Assembly: GCF_000020725.1 (NCBI RefSeq) | Contig: NC_011146.1 | Span: 2,603,501-2,667,500, forward strand | DNA from: Citrifermentans bemidjiense Bem | Lineage (GTDB): Bacteria > Desulfobacterota > Desulfuromonadia > Geobacterales > Geobacteraceae | DNA length: 64,000 nt | Reading direction: 5' to 3' | Part shown: positions 35,554 through 44,322 of the stretch, piece after piece | How the letters are laid out: the number at the start of each line of letters is the position of its first letter | Numbering within the stretch: position 1 is the stretch's first letter | Position numbers and translations under genes: made by a program | Notes under the pieces: generated by a model | Told to the model about the DNA's origin: nothing | The model's input: only the letters and a program-made list of their open reading frames with translations | The model's database searches: none

Positions 35554-36924
35554 ATGAGACAGGAAAAGATTCTTATCTGCGACGACGAGGAAGGGATCCT
35601 CATCTATCTGAAGAAGCTGCTGCAGACCCAGGGCTACCAGGTGGAGACCTTCAACGGGGGCGCGGCGCTCCTGCGCCGCCTTAAGGAGGGGGACCCCTCG
35701 GACGCGGACCTCCTTTTGCAGGACGTAAGGATGCCGGACATGGACGGCATCACCGTGCTCAAGGAGGTCAAGGCGCTCCGCCCCTCGCTTCCCATCGTCA
35801 TCATGACCGCCTTCGGGACCATAGACGCGGCGGTCGAGGCGATCAAGATGGGCGCCTACGACTACGTCACCAAGCCCTTTCCCAAGGAGAAGATCCTGAG
35901 CGTCCTCAAAAACGCCCTGGAAAAGGAGCAGCTCTTGCAGGAGAACCGGGCGCTCAAGAGCGAGCTGGAGAAGCCGATCCTGCAGGAATCGATCATCTTC
36001 AGAAGCGCCGCCTTCCAGGAGATCTACGACCTCACCCTGCAGGTCGCGGCCAGCGAAGCCAACATCCTGGTCCTGGGCGAATCGGGGACCGGCAAGGAGC
36101 TCATTGCCGGCGCCATCCACTACAACAGCTTAAGGCGCGACCGGCGCTTTCTCTCCATCAACTGCGCGGCCCTCACCGATACGCTCCTGGAGAGCCAGCT
36201 CTTCGGGCACGTCCGGGGCGCCTTCACCGGCGCGGTCGCAGCGCAGAAGGGACTCTTGGAGGAGGCCGACGGCGGCACCCTCTTCATGGACGAGATCGGC
36301 GACATGACCCTCCCCATCCAGGCAAAGCTTTTGCGCGTGATCCAGGAGCGTGATTTCATCCCGGTTGGGTCGACCCGCCCGAAAAGCGCCGATATCCGCT
36401 TCGTGGCAGCCACCAACAAGAATCTGGAGCAGGAGGTTCAGGAGGGGCGATTCCGCGAGGACCTCTTCTACCGTCTGAACGTGATCAACATCCCGCTGCC
36501 GCCGCTTAGGGAGAGAAAGGACGACGTGGAACCCCTGGCGCTGCATTTCCTGAAGAAGTACAGCCTGAAGATGAAGAAGCAGGTAACCACCTTGGCACCC
36601 GAGGCGCTGCAGCTCCTTTACGGCTACGACTGGCCCGGCAACATCAGGGAGCTGGAAAACGTCATGGAGCGCGCAGTCATCCTGGCCCGGACCCAGACGG
36701 TCACCGCGAAGGAGCTTCCCATCTGGCGCAAACAGCCCCAAAAGGTTGAAGCGCCGCGCGGCGAGGCGCAGTTCGTCTCGCTGGAAAACGTGGAGAAGGA
36801 AGCCATCGAGCGGACCCTGTCCGGAACCGGGTACCACAAGAGCAGGTCGGCCGAGATCCTGGGCATCTCCAGAAAAACCCTGGACCGCAAGATCGTCGAA
36901 TACCGCATCACCATTCCCTCATGA
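35554..36924 (+). CDS. NtrC-family sigma-54-dependent response regulator next to fdn operon
   Basis: 456 residues: receiver (about 1-120, Asp57 in LLLQDVRMPD), AAA+ sigma-54 interaction domain (about 145-375; GESGTGKE, GAFTGA, LFMDEIGD) and Fis-type helix-turn-helix (about 415-455, KSRSAEILGISRKTLDRK). It is divergent from fdnG, with a sigma-54 promoter and an inverted repeat in the shared 268-base spacer, so it is the likely activator of formate dehydrogenase expression. It overlaps the kinase gene by four bases (ATGA). Very close in sequence to the regulator at 5045-6418, so the two pairs look like an old duplication. Confidence 0.95.
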   Translation: MRQEKILICDDEEGILIYLKKLLQTQGYQVETFNGGAALLRRLKEGDPSDADLLLQDVRMPDMDGITVLKEVKALRPSLPIVIMTAFGTIDAAVEAIKMGAYDYVTKPFPKEKILSVLKNALEKEQLLQENRALKSELEKPILQESIIFRSAAFQEIYDLTLQVAASEANILVLGESGTGKELIAGAIHYNSLRRDRRFLSINCAALTDTLLESQLFGHVRGAFTGAVAAQKGLLEEADGGTLFMDEIGDMTLPIQAKLLRVIQERDFIPVGSTRPKSADIRFVAATNKNLEQEVQEGRFREDLFYRLNVINIPLPPLRERKDDVEPLALHFLKKYSLKMKKQVTTLAPEALQLLYGYDWPGNIRELENVMERAVILARTQTVTAKELPIWRKQPQKVEAPRGEAQFVSLENVEKEAIERTLSGTGYHKSRSAEILGISRKTLDRKIVEYRITIPS

Positions 36925-38906
36925 CTCTTCCCAAGCTGCGCTTTCCCATAAAGACCAAGCTCACCGTGGCGACGCTCATCCCGCTGGGGATAGCGATCCT
37001 CATCTGCTGGATGGCCGGGGTCTTCATTTTGAGCTCCAAGGTCGCCGCCCAGGCCCAGGAGAAGGTCCGCTACGACCTGAGTGTCGCCCGCGAGGCTTAC
37101 CAGAGCGAGCTTTCGCGCATCTACGACGTGGTGAAGCTCACCGCCTCCTTCGGCAGGACCGCCGAGACCATCGCCTCCGGCGACCGGCGGGCGGTGAGCG
37201 AGTCGCTTTCTTCATTGCGCGCCAGCGAGCGCCTGGACATCCTCGCCGCCGTAGACGCCTCGGGAAAGGTGATCTTCAGGGCCAACAACCCCGAGCTGCG
37301 CGGCGACGACAAGACCCGCAACCAGTTCGTAGCGCGCGCTTTGAAGGGGGAGATCGCCAGCGGCACCACCATCCTCCCCTCTTCCGAGCTTGAGCTCGAA
37401 GGAGACAGCCTGGTGCGCCAGGCGCGCATCTTCCCCGCCGCAGGAACCCCGGTGCAGCTAAACGGCGCCATGTTCCTCCTGGTCGCGGCACCGGTGCGGG
37501 ACAAGGCGGGGAACCTGCTGGGGGCGCTCTACGGCGGGGTGCTCCTCAACAACAACCAGAAGCTCGTGGACCGGATCCGCTCCGTGGTCTACGAGGGGGC
37601 GCGGAAAAACGGCCGGGACGTTGGTAACTCCACCATCTTCCAGGGGGACATAAGGATCGCCACCAACGTCCCCAACACCGACGGCAGCCGGGCCGTCGGC
37701 ACCAGGCTCTCCGCGCCGGTCCAGGAGCGGGTGCTCCTCAAGGGGGCCAAGTGGGTCGGGCGCGCCTTCGTGGTGAACGACTGGTACCTGACCGCCTACG
37801 AACCGATCCTCTCGCTGCAGGGGGTCCCGATCGGCGCCCTCTACGTGGGGATGCTGGAGAGCCAGTATTCGGCGGTCAAGATCGACATGGCCGTCCTTTT
37901 GAGCTTCGTCCTTTTGGTGAGCGGCCTGGTGGGGGTCTCCATGGCCGGGTTCCTGGGGAGGAAGCTCTCCCAGCCCATACGGGAGTTGGACCTTCTGGCG
38001 CGACGCGTAGCCGCAGGCGAGCGCAACGTGAAAAGCAGCATCGACTCCCGGGACGAGATCGGCGACCTGGCGGTGCGGTTCAACGACATGAGCCGTTCGC
38101 TCGTGGAGCGCGAGGACTCGATCATCGAACTGAACCGCAACCTGGAAGAGAAGGTGCAGTCGAGAACGGCGGAACTGGAGGAGAAGAACCGGCTCCTGGT
38201 GCAGACCCGCGAGGAGTTGTTGCGGGTGGAGAAGCTGGCGGCGATAGGCGAGCTGGCTGCGGGGGTCGCGCACGAGATCAACAACCCGATGGCGATCATC
38301 CGCGGCAACACGGAGTTGTTGCAGCTCTCGGTGCCGGAGGAAGCCCCGATCCGTGAGGAAGTGGACACCATTTTCCAGCAGGTGAAAAGGGTGGAGCGGA
38401 TCGTATCGAACCTGTTGAAATTCGCCAGGCGCGAGCAGATGGAAGCTGGAGCCGTGCGGCTGAACGAGCTCTTGCACGAGATCGTGGGCCAGATCGGGCA
38501 CCAGGTGTCGCTTGAGAGGATAGAGATAGCGGAGCAGTATGCGGAGAGCGTGGCGCAGGTGGAGGGGGATGCGGACCAGTTGCGTCAGGTGTTCACCAAC
38601 CTGGTCTTGAACGCGGTGCAGGCGATGCCGTCAGGGGGCGTTCTCTCGGTGAGGACCCAGCAGGTGGAGCCCGCGGGGAGCTACGAGGTAAAAGTCGGCG
38701 ACACCGGGGTCGGCATCGCGCTGGAGAACCTGAGACAGGTATTCAACCCCTTCTACACCACCAAGGCCAACGGCACCGGCCTCGGACTTTCCGTATCCTA
38801 CGGCATCGTCCGGGAGCATGGAGGGCGCATCGACGTCGAGAGCGTCCCGGGCGGCGGGAGCACCTTCACCGTGGTGCTCCCGCGCTCCCAAACGCCGGGG
38901 GCCTAG
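36921..38906 (+). CDS. Membrane sensor histidine kinase next to fdn operon
   Basis: 661 residues: TM1 (about 14-37), periplasmic Cache-like region to about 315, TM2 (about 320-345), HAMP, coiled coil, HisKA with His451 (GVAHEINNP) and HATPase with NLVLNAVQAM, DTGVGIA and [11 protein letters not shown]. The periplasmic half keeps the same landmarks as the kinase at 6418-8436 (GALYGGVLLNNN, NDWYLTAYEPIL) but differs in the first half of the sensor, where ligand choice may have changed. Formate or an acceptor-related signal is an attractive ligand given the setting; this is inference. Its stop overlaps the mosC stop by four bases. Confidence 0.93.
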   Translation: MTLPKLRFPIKTKLTVATLIPLGIAILICWMAGVFILSSKVAAQAQEKVRYDLSVAREAYQSELSRIYDVVKLTASFGRTAETIASGDRRAVSESLSSLRASERLDILAAVDASGKVIFRANNPELRGDDKTRNQFVARALKGEIASGTTILPSSELELEGDSLVRQARIFPAAGTPVQLNGAMFLLVAAPVRDKAGNLLGALYGGVLLNNNQKLVDRIRSVVYEGARKNGRDVGNSTIFQGDIRIATNVPNTDGSRAVGTRLSAPVQERVLLKGAKWVGRAFVVNDWYLTAYEPILSLQGVPIGALYVGMLESQYSAVKIDMAVLLSFVLLVSGLVGVSMAGFLGRKLSQPIRELDLLARRVAAGERNVKSSIDSRDEIGDLAVRFNDMSRSLVEREDSIIELNRNLEEKVQSRTAELEEKNRLLVQTREELLRVEKLAAIGELAAGVAHEINNPMAIIRGNTELLQLSVPEEAPIREEVDTIFQQVKRVERIVSNLLKFARREQMEAGAVRLNELLHEIVGQIGHQVSLERIEIAEQYAESVAQVEGDADQLRQVFTNLVLNAVQAMPSGGVLSVRTQQVEPAGSYEVKVGDTGVGIALENLRQVFNPFYTTKANGTGLGLSVSYGIVREHGGRIDVESVPGGGSTFTVVLPRSQTPGA

Positions 38907-39334
38907 AGTATCGCCACCGCATCACCGGGGCGCACCACGCCCCCCTTCAGCACCTTGGCGAAGATCCCTTCCTTGGGCATGACGCAGTCGCCGGCCTGGT
39001 AGTAGATGGCGCAGCGGTTATGACACTCCTTGCCGATCTGGGTCACCTCCAAAAGCGTCTCCCCCAGCTGCATCCGTGTCCCGATCGGGAGATGCACCAG
39101 GTCCACCCCTTCGGTGGTGATGTTCTCGGCGAAGTCTCCCTCTTTCACGTCGAGCCCCATGGCCACCATCTTGGCAATGCTCTCCTGAGCCAGGAGGCTC
39201 ACCTGGCGGTGCCAGTCGCCTGCGTGCGCGTCCCCTTCGATGCCGTGGTTTTCCCGCAGCATGACCTCGGGAACGGGTGTCTTCCGCTCACCCTTGTTGA
39301 GGCTCACGTTCACCGCGATGATTTTTCCAGTCAT
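38903..39334 (-). CDS. MOSC-domain protein
   Basis: 143 residues with the MOSC core: an N-terminal VNVSLNKGERKTPV, GIEGDAHAGDWHRQVSLL, FAENITTEGVDL and near the end GKECHNRCAIYYQAGDC. The conserved Cys in that last motif is the proposed sulfur-carrying residue in MOSC (Mo cofactor sulfurase C-terminal) proteins. Stand-alone MOSC proteins are thought to bind or sulfurate molybdenum cofactors. AAGGAGTTAGCT precedes the ATG. It lies 56 bases behind moaA and is probably co-transcribed with it, in line with a cofactor role for the adjacent formate dehydrogenase. Confidence 0.9.
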   Translation of the reverse strand: MTGKIIAVNVSLNKGERKTPVPEVMLRENHGIEGDAHAGDWHRQVSLLAQESIAKMVAMGLDVKEGDFAENITTEGVDLVHLPIGTRMQLGETLLEVTQIGKECHNRCAIYYQAGDCVMPKEGIFAKVLKGGVVRPGDAVAIL

Positions 39335-39390
39335 AGCTAACTCCTTGTTGAATCAAATCTATATCCAAACAATCTCAACCTGCCGCTTGA

Positions 39391-40371
39391 TCATCCGCCA
39401 ACCCTGGACATGGCGAAGGGGACCGTTTCCGCGCCCTCGTCCGTCACCTCGTGCCGGCCAGGTTTCGCGGCCACGATGCGCTGCACCTCCTGGCGCAAAA
39501 GGGCGTCGTCCCCTGTGGCCAAAACCGGCCGCAGGTCCACCCCGTCGCCTGAGAAGAGGCACCCCTTGGCGATCCCGGAGGCGGTCACCCGCAACCGGTT
39601 GCAGCCGTTGCAGAAGTGCCCGGTCATGGCGGTGATGATCCCGAGCGACCCCTGCGCCCCCTGCACCTTGAAGTTCTTCGAAGGGCCGGAGAGCTCGCTG
39701 TTGCTCACTTCCTCGATGAGGTATCGCTCGCCGATGCGCTCCCTGATTTCGGCCCCCGGCACGCAGAGTTCGCGCCAGTCGGCGTCGCCGCAGGTGGGCA
39801 TGTACTCGATGAATCGGACCGCGTAGGGGCGCTTCATGGTCAGTTCCACGAAGTCGAGGATCTCGTCGTCGTTTACACCGCGCATCACCACCACGTTGAT
39901 CTTGTGCGGCGGGAAACCAGCTTTCTCGGCGGCTTCAAGGCCGTCCAAGACGCGCTTAAGCTCTCCGCCGCGGGTGATTGCCGCGAAGGTCTCGGGCTTC
40001 AGCGAATCGAGACTGATGTTCAAGCGCTGCACCCCCGCTTCCCGCAATCCCTGCGCCATCTCCTTAAGGAGCAGGCCGTTCGTGGTCAGTACCAGCTCCT
40101 TGAGCCCGGGGAGCGCGCCCAGGCGCTCCAGGAAGGAGATTATCCCCTTGCGGACCAGGGGCTCCCCGCCGGTGACGCGGATCTTCTCGATGCCGGCGGC
40201 AACCGCCTCGGTCGAGATGCGCAACAAATCGGCGTAGGAGAGGACCTGCGAGTGGTCCAGCTTCTCGACCCCCTCTTCCGGCATGCAGTAGCGGCAACGG
40301 AGGTTGCAGCGGTCGGTGACGGAGAGCCGAAGGTAGTTGATGCGCCTGCCGTAGGTATCTATCAGTGCCAT
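39391..40371 (-). CDS. moaA: GTP 3',8-cyclase MoaA (Moco biosynthesis)
   Basis: 326 residues of the radical-SAM enzyme that starts Moco synthesis from GTP. The N-terminal radical SAM cluster motif is LRLSVTDRCNLRCRYCMP; the second cluster has the spacing CNGCNRLRVTASGIAKGC near 260; the C-terminus ends in Gly-Gly as required for GTP binding. The start at ATG 40371 gives the standard MALIDTYGR opening; the longer open frame to 40677 is leader sequence. It is first of the moaA-mosC pair and divergent from the moeA operon. The ribosome site (GGGAAGAAGC) is modest. Confidence 0.95.
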   Translation of the reverse strand: MALIDTYGRRINYLRLSVTDRCNLRCRYCMPEEGVEKLDHSQVLSYADLLRISTEAVAAGIEKIRVTGGEPLVRKGIISFLERLGALPGLKELVLTTNGLLLKEMAQGLREAGVQRLNISLDSLKPETFAAITRGGELKRVLDGLEAAEKAGFPPHKINVVVMRGVNDDEILDFVELTMKRPYAVRFIEYMPTCGDADWRELCVPGAEIRERIGERYLIEEVSNSELSGPSKNFKVQGAQGSLGIITAMTGHFCNGCNRLRVTASGIAKGCLFSGDGVDLRPVLATGDDALLRQEVQRIVAAKPGRHEVTDEGAETVPFAMSRVGG

Positions 40372-40708
40372 AGCTGAGCTTCTTCCCTGAAGCCGCCGGC
40401 TGCAGCCGACGGCTGGAATACGAATGTCGCCGCCCTCTCCCAGTCGGGTTCCGGCAGCATGCGAAAAACCATACCCTGTTTGATGGTGGTAATGCAACCC
40501 CTTAAAAAAGCGCGGACTACCGGCAGGCGAGTGATGAGAAAACGTATACGCACAGGAGAGGGACCGTCTAAAATCGTATAAGAATGCGATTTTACGAGCT
40601 GTTCGTTTGGCAGGCGCAGCGATGGAAAATACGGAGTGGTAATTCTGGGAATAATATAATTTTTTATTTTCCTGCAATTGTGTTATGGCTTAAGCAAAAT
40701 AAGCAGAT
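40372..40708. other. Divergent spacer between moaA and the Moco riboswitch
   Basis: Contains no credible gene. A CCGTCGGC/GCCGGCGG-type hairpin lies just ahead of moaA (about 40393-40414), and an AT-rich segment at 40645-40690 is the likely promoter zone for the riboswitch-moeA transcript. Confidence 0.4.
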
Positions 40709-40806
40709 AGTCTCCGAGCCGCAGCCTTCTAAAGGGAGTACCCCCACGAAGCTTTGGCCGTTGGGTGCCGCCGGAAACGGCGCCGCCTCCCCTTTGGAAA
40801 GGAGAA
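40709..40806 (+). promoter_or_regulatory. Moco (molybdenum/tungsten cofactor) riboswitch aptamer
   Basis: The segment contains, in order, CTCCGAGCC, GGGAGT, CCCACGAAGCTTTGGCCG, GGGTGCCGCC-GGAAAC-GGCGCCGCCTCCC and GGAAAGGAGA. These are the conserved blocks I know for the Moco RNA motif. It stands 88 bases upstream of moeA. Feedback by finished cofactor on the moeA-moaC-mog operon is expected. Confidence 0.85.
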
Positions 40807-40845
40807 CCGCCGCCGCTTTCAGCGCACGGGGTCCTCTCCTTTTTG
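40796..40845 (+). terminator. Regulatory terminator overlapping the Moco aptamer
   Basis: AAAGGAGAACC, the 3' end of the aptamer, can pair with GGTCCTCTCCTTT at 40830-40842, followed by TTTTTG-type sequence. This allows mutually exclusive aptamer and terminator folds, so control by premature termination is likely. Confidence 0.65.
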
Positions 40846-40894
40846 GGATGCAGGACCCTTTTCTATTCCCACTCCACAGCAATAAGAGGTGACG

Positions 40895-42106
40895 ATGATG
40901 AACTACGAAAAAGCGCGGCGAACGATCCTTGAGAAAGTCGCCCCCGCGGGGGTTGAGCGGGTACTCCTGTTGGAAGCCGCCGGGAGGATACTGGCCGAGG
41001 ATTACTCCGCTCCCAGCGACATGCCCCGCTGGGACAACTCCGCCATGGACGGCTTCGCCGTGAGAAGCGCCGGCTGCGCGCCCGGGACCGTCCTTAAGGT
41101 GACCGACTACATCCCTGCCGGAGTAAGCTCCGGGGACGCCGTTCTTGAAGGGTGTGCCGCGAGGATCATGACCGGTGCCCCCATCCCCCCGGGGGCGGAC
41201 ACCGTGGTCCCCATCGAGGAGACCGAAGCGGGCGAGCAAAGCGTGAAGCTGCTGCAGCAGGTGAAAAAGGGGGACCACATCCGCTTCCAGGGCGAGGACG
41301 TCGGCCGCGGCGACCTGATCATGCCGAAGGGGACGCTGATCGGGCCGCCGCAGGTAAGCCTGCTTGCCTCCTTCTCCGCCGCCGTAGTCCCGGTCTACCG
41401 CCGGGTGCGGGTAGCCATTCTCTCCACCGGGGACGAACTGGTGGAGATCGGCACGGAACCAAAAGAGAGCCAGATCGTCAACAGTAACGCCCTGGCCCTC
41501 GCCTGCGCCATCAAGCTCTGCGGCGCCGAACCGGTCATCCTCGGCATCGCGAGGGACAACCGCGAAAGCCACTTGGCCCTCTTAACCGAGGGTTTGAAGG
41601 CGGACGTACTGGTCACCTCTGCAGGCGTTTCCGCCGGGGACCGCGACCTGGTGCGCGAGATCCTGGCTGAACTCGGGGTGGTCGAGCAGTTCTGGAAACC
41701 AGGCGTCAAGCCCGGCGGCCCTACCGCCTTCGCGCTCAGGGGGAATACGCCTGTCTTCTCGCTTCCCGGAAACCCAGTTTCCACCATGATCACCTTCGAC
41801 GAGTTCGTTCGGCCCGCGCTTTTGAGGATGATGGGGCACGAGAAGGCGCTGAGGCGGACCGTGCGCGGTTATCTCAAGGAAGGGACGCGCAAAAAGGCGG
41901 GGAAACTGAACTTCCTGCGGGTGCAGGTCACCATCGAGGACGGCCGTTACCTGGCCAGCACGGCGGGCGACCAGAACACCGGAATCCTGAAGACCATGCT
42001 CCGCTGCAACGCGCTGGCGCTGCTCCCCGCCGACCGCATCGAATTCGCCGCAGGCGAAGAGGTCGAGCTGCACCTGCTGGATCCCACCCTGGAAATGGAG
42101 GCCTGA
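40895..42106 (+). CDS. moeA: Molybdopterin molybdotransferase MoeA
   Basis: 403 residues from ATG 40895 (AAGAGG five bases ahead; the adjacent ATG at 40898 is equally possible and a GTG at 40889 is less likely). The MoeA layout is clear: domain I/II with PSDMPRWDNSAMDGFAVRS and RIMTGAPIPPGADTVVPIE, the MoCF/MogA-like domain with ILSTGDEL, VTSAGVSAGDRD and PVFSLPGNPVSTMITF, and C-terminal domain IV. It inserts molybdate into adenylated molybdopterin. First gene of moeA-moaC-mog behind a Moco riboswitch, so its level should fall when cofactor is plentiful. Confidence 0.95.
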   Translation: MMNYEKARRTILEKVAPAGVERVLLLEAAGRILAEDYSAPSDMPRWDNSAMDGFAVRSAGCAPGTVLKVTDYIPAGVSSGDAVLEGCAARIMTGAPIPPGADTVVPIEETEAGEQSVKLLQQVKKGDHIRFQGEDVGRGDLIMPKGTLIGPPQVSLLASFSAAVVPVYRRVRVAILSTGDELVEIGTEPKESQIVNSNALALACAIKLCGAEPVILGIARDNRESHLALLTEGLKADVLVTSAGVSAGDRDLVREILAELGVVEQFWKPGVKPGGPTAFALRGNTPVFSLPGNPVSTMITFDEFVRPALLRMMGHEKALRRTVRGYLKEGTRKKAGKLNFLRVQVTIEDGRYLASTAGDQNTGILKTMLRCNALALLPADRIEFAAGEEVELHLLDPTLEMEA

Positions 42107-42107
42107 G

Positions 42108-42584
42108 ATGTCTTTTAATCATTTTGATGCCAGCGGCAACGCCATCATGGTCGATGTCAGCCAGAAGGTCCCGACGATGCGGACCGCCATAGCCGGAGCG
42201 GTACTGAAGCTCAAGCCCGAAACGGTGCAGGCGATCGTCTCCGGGCGGGTCGCCAAGGGGGACGTTATCGGCGTGGCCCGCATAGCCGGGATAGCCGGGG
42301 CCAAGAAGACCCCGGAGCTGATCCCCCTCTCCCACCCGCTGGCGCTGCACCACGTCTCCATCGAGTTCGAGGTGGACGAGAGAGAGGGGACCATCGCGGT
42401 TATGGCGACGGTGCGCGCTTTCGAGCGGACCGGGGTGGAGATGGAGGCTATGGCCGCGGCCACGGTCGCCGCCCTCACCGTCTACGACATGTGCAAGGGG
42501 AGCGACAAGGGGATCGTGATCTCCGACGTGAAGCTCCACTACAAGGAAGGCGGCAAGAGCGGCGTCTTCAAAAGAGAAGCGTAA
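42108..42584 (+). CDS. moaC: Cyclic pyranopterin monophosphate synthase MoaC
   Basis: 158 residues with the MoaC signatures DVSQKVPTMRTA near 15, GDVIGVARIAGIAGAKKTPELIPLSHPL near 45-75 and FERTGVEMEAMAAATVAALTVYDMCK near 105-130 with the catalytic Lys residues. It converts the MoaA product to cyclic pyranopterin monophosphate. It starts two bases after the moeA stop with GGAG ahead, so translation is coupled. The partner MoaA is divergent, 1.7 kb away. Confidence 0.96.
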   Translation: MSFNHFDASGNAIMVDVSQKVPTMRTAIAGAVLKLKPETVQAIVSGRVAKGDVIGVARIAGIAGAKKTPELIPLSHPLALHHVSIEFEVDEREGTIAVMATVRAFERTGVEMEAMAAATVAALTVYDMCKGSDKGIVISDVKLHYKEGGKSGVFKREA

Positions 42585-42607
42585 GGATTTCCAAAGGAGA
42601 TTTTCCC

Positions 42608-43105
42608 ATGCGAGCAGCGATATTGACCTTAAGCGACCGTTGCTCCACCGGCGAGCGTGCGGACGGCAGCGGCCCCGCCCTGAGAAGCTGGTTGGAAGAG
42701 CACGGGGTGACCGTCACCTGCACCGAAGTGATCCCGGACGAGGCGTCCCTCATCTCGGAAAAGCTGGCGGCCTGGTCCGATAGCGGAAGCTTCGACCTCA
42801 TCCTCACCACCGGTGGGACCGGCGTCTCCCCGCGCGACGTGACGCCAGAGGCGACCGAACGGGTGGTCGACCGGGTGCTCCCCGGCTTCGGCGAGGTGAT
42901 GCGCGCGGAGAGTCTGAAAAAAACCCCGCACGCCATCATCTCCCGCGCCATCGCCGGGATCAGGAAAAACACCCTGATCATCAACCTCCCCGGGAGCCCC
43001 AAAGGGGCGACGGAAAACATCAGTTTCGTCTGGGCCGCCGTTCCCCACGCCGTCGCCAAGCTGCAGGGAGACCCGGAGGAATGCGGCACGCCGCTATCCA
43101 AGTGA
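42608..43105 (+). CDS. mog: Molybdopterin adenylyltransferase (Mog/MoaB family)
   Basis: 165 residues of the MoCF domain: ILTLSDRCSTGERADGSG at the start, LTTGGTGVSPRDVTPEAT near 80-95 with the catalytic Asp region, and INLPGSPKGATENI near 140. It adenylates molybdopterin before MoeA inserts the metal. ATG 42608 has AAAGGAG eight bases ahead. Last gene of the riboswitch-controlled operon. Mog and MoaB cannot be separated surely by length alone, but the operon with moeA favours the adenylyltransferase role. Confidence 0.93.
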   Translation: MRAAILTLSDRCSTGERADGSGPALRSWLEEHGVTVTCTEVIPDEASLISEKLAAWSDSGSFDLILTTGGTGVSPRDVTPEATERVVDRVLPGFGEVMRAESLKKTPHAIISRAIAGIRKNTLIINLPGSPKGATENISFVWAAVPHAVAKLQGDPEECGTPLSK

Positions 43106-43194
43106 TGCATATCCGTACCCTTTTTTATTGACCGATCCGACCTGCTGGGTTATACAACTAACACGGTTTGAAAATTTAATACGGAGGGATCATC

Positions 43195-44196
43195 ATGCCG
43201 TTGGTAAAGCAGATTCACGATAAGGCAAGGGGCAACAAGAAGACGGTTGTCTTGCCGGAAAGCTATGACGAGAGGATGTTGTTCGCCGCCCAGGCCATCA
43301 TGGAACAGGGTTTGGCGCACATTATACTTTTGGGGAAGCCTGAGGCGATCAAGGCCGCCGCATCTGAGAAAGGGATCAACCTGGCCGGTGTCGAAATCAT
43401 CGAGCCGGCCGTTTCCGACAAGCTCGCGGGTTACGTGGCGAAACTGGTGGAACTGAGGAAGTCGAAGGGGCTCACCGCCGAGCAGGCGCGCGAGCTTCTC
43501 TGCGGCGCGGACAACCTCTACTTCGCCGGAATGATGGTTCGCGAGGGTGACGCCGACGGCGAGGTGGCAGGCGCCACCGGCACCACCGGCGACGTGCTGC
43601 GCGCAGCCTTTCAGACCGTGGGCCCCGCCCCCGGCATCAAGACGGTTTCCTCCTTCTTCCTGATGGCGACCAAGAGCCCCGAGTTCGGCGAGAACGGCGT
43701 CATCCTCTTCGCCGACTGCGCCGTCAACCCCAACCCCGACGCACAGGCCCTGGCGGAGATCGCCATCGCCACCGCGAGGAACTGCAAGTCCTTCCTCGAC
43801 GTCCCGGCGCGCGTCGCCATGCTTTCCTTCTCCACCAAGGGGAGCGCGAGCCACCCCGACGCCGACAAGGTGCTTAAAGCGCTGGAATTGGCCAAGGGGA
43901 TGGATCCCAACCTCAGCATCGACGGCGAACTTCAGGCCGACGCTGCGCTCATCCCCGCCGTAGGCGGCAAGAAGGCCCCCGGCAGCAACGTGGCCGGCAA
44001 GGCCAACGTCCTGGTCTTCCCCGACCTCGACGCCGGCAACATCGCCTACAAGTTAGTGGAGCGCATCGCCGGCGCCAAGGCGATCGGCCCAGTGATCCAG
44101 GGTCTGGCAAAGCCGGTCAACGACCTCTCCCGCGGCTGCTCTGTCCAGGACATCGTGGACGTAACCGCCATCACCGCGGTGCAGGCGCAGGGGTAG
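43195..44196 (+). CDS. pta: Phosphate acetyltransferase
   Basis: 333 residues matching the catalytic PTA_PTB domain alone, without the extra N-terminal DRTGG domains of longer enzymes. [31 protein letters not shown] and [23 protein letters not shown] are typical. It interconverts acetyl-CoA and acetyl phosphate. ACGGAGGGATCATC precedes the ATG. It converges on ackA, with which it forms the acetate activation/overflow route; together they allow acetate use as electron donor and carbon source and substrate-level ATP formation. Confidence 0.96.
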   Translation: MPLVKQIHDKARGNKKTVVLPESYDERMLFAAQAIMEQGLAHIILLGKPEAIKAAASEKGINLAGVEIIEPAVSDKLAGYVAKLVELRKSKGLTAEQARELLCGADNLYFAGMMVREGDADGEVAGATGTTGDVLRAAFQTVGPAPGIKTVSSFFLMATKSPEFGENGVILFADCAVNPNPDAQALAEIAIATARNCKSFLDVPARVAMLSFSTKGSASHPDADKVLKALELAKGMDPNLSIDGELQADAALIPAVGGKKAPGSNVAGKANVLVFPDLDAGNIAYKLVERIAGAKAIGPVIQGLAKPVNDLSRGCSVQDIVDVTAITAVQAQG

Positions 44197-44261
44197 ACAC
44201 CCGACCCGTCGGACCTGTCGGACCTGTCAACCACTGGCGGCGGCTCGCTTACACAAAGAAC

Positions 44262-44301
44262 AAAAAGAAAGGCCGGCGGGTTACCCCGCCGGCCTTTTTG
44301 T
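44262..44301. terminator. Bidirectional terminator between pta and ackA
   Basis: A very stable AAAGGCCGGCGGG...CCCGCCGGCCTTT stem with a five-base loop, A-rich before and T5 after. It serves both convergent genes. Confidence 0.93.
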
Positions 44302-44322
44302 TGCCTTACGCTCTGCCGCGCC

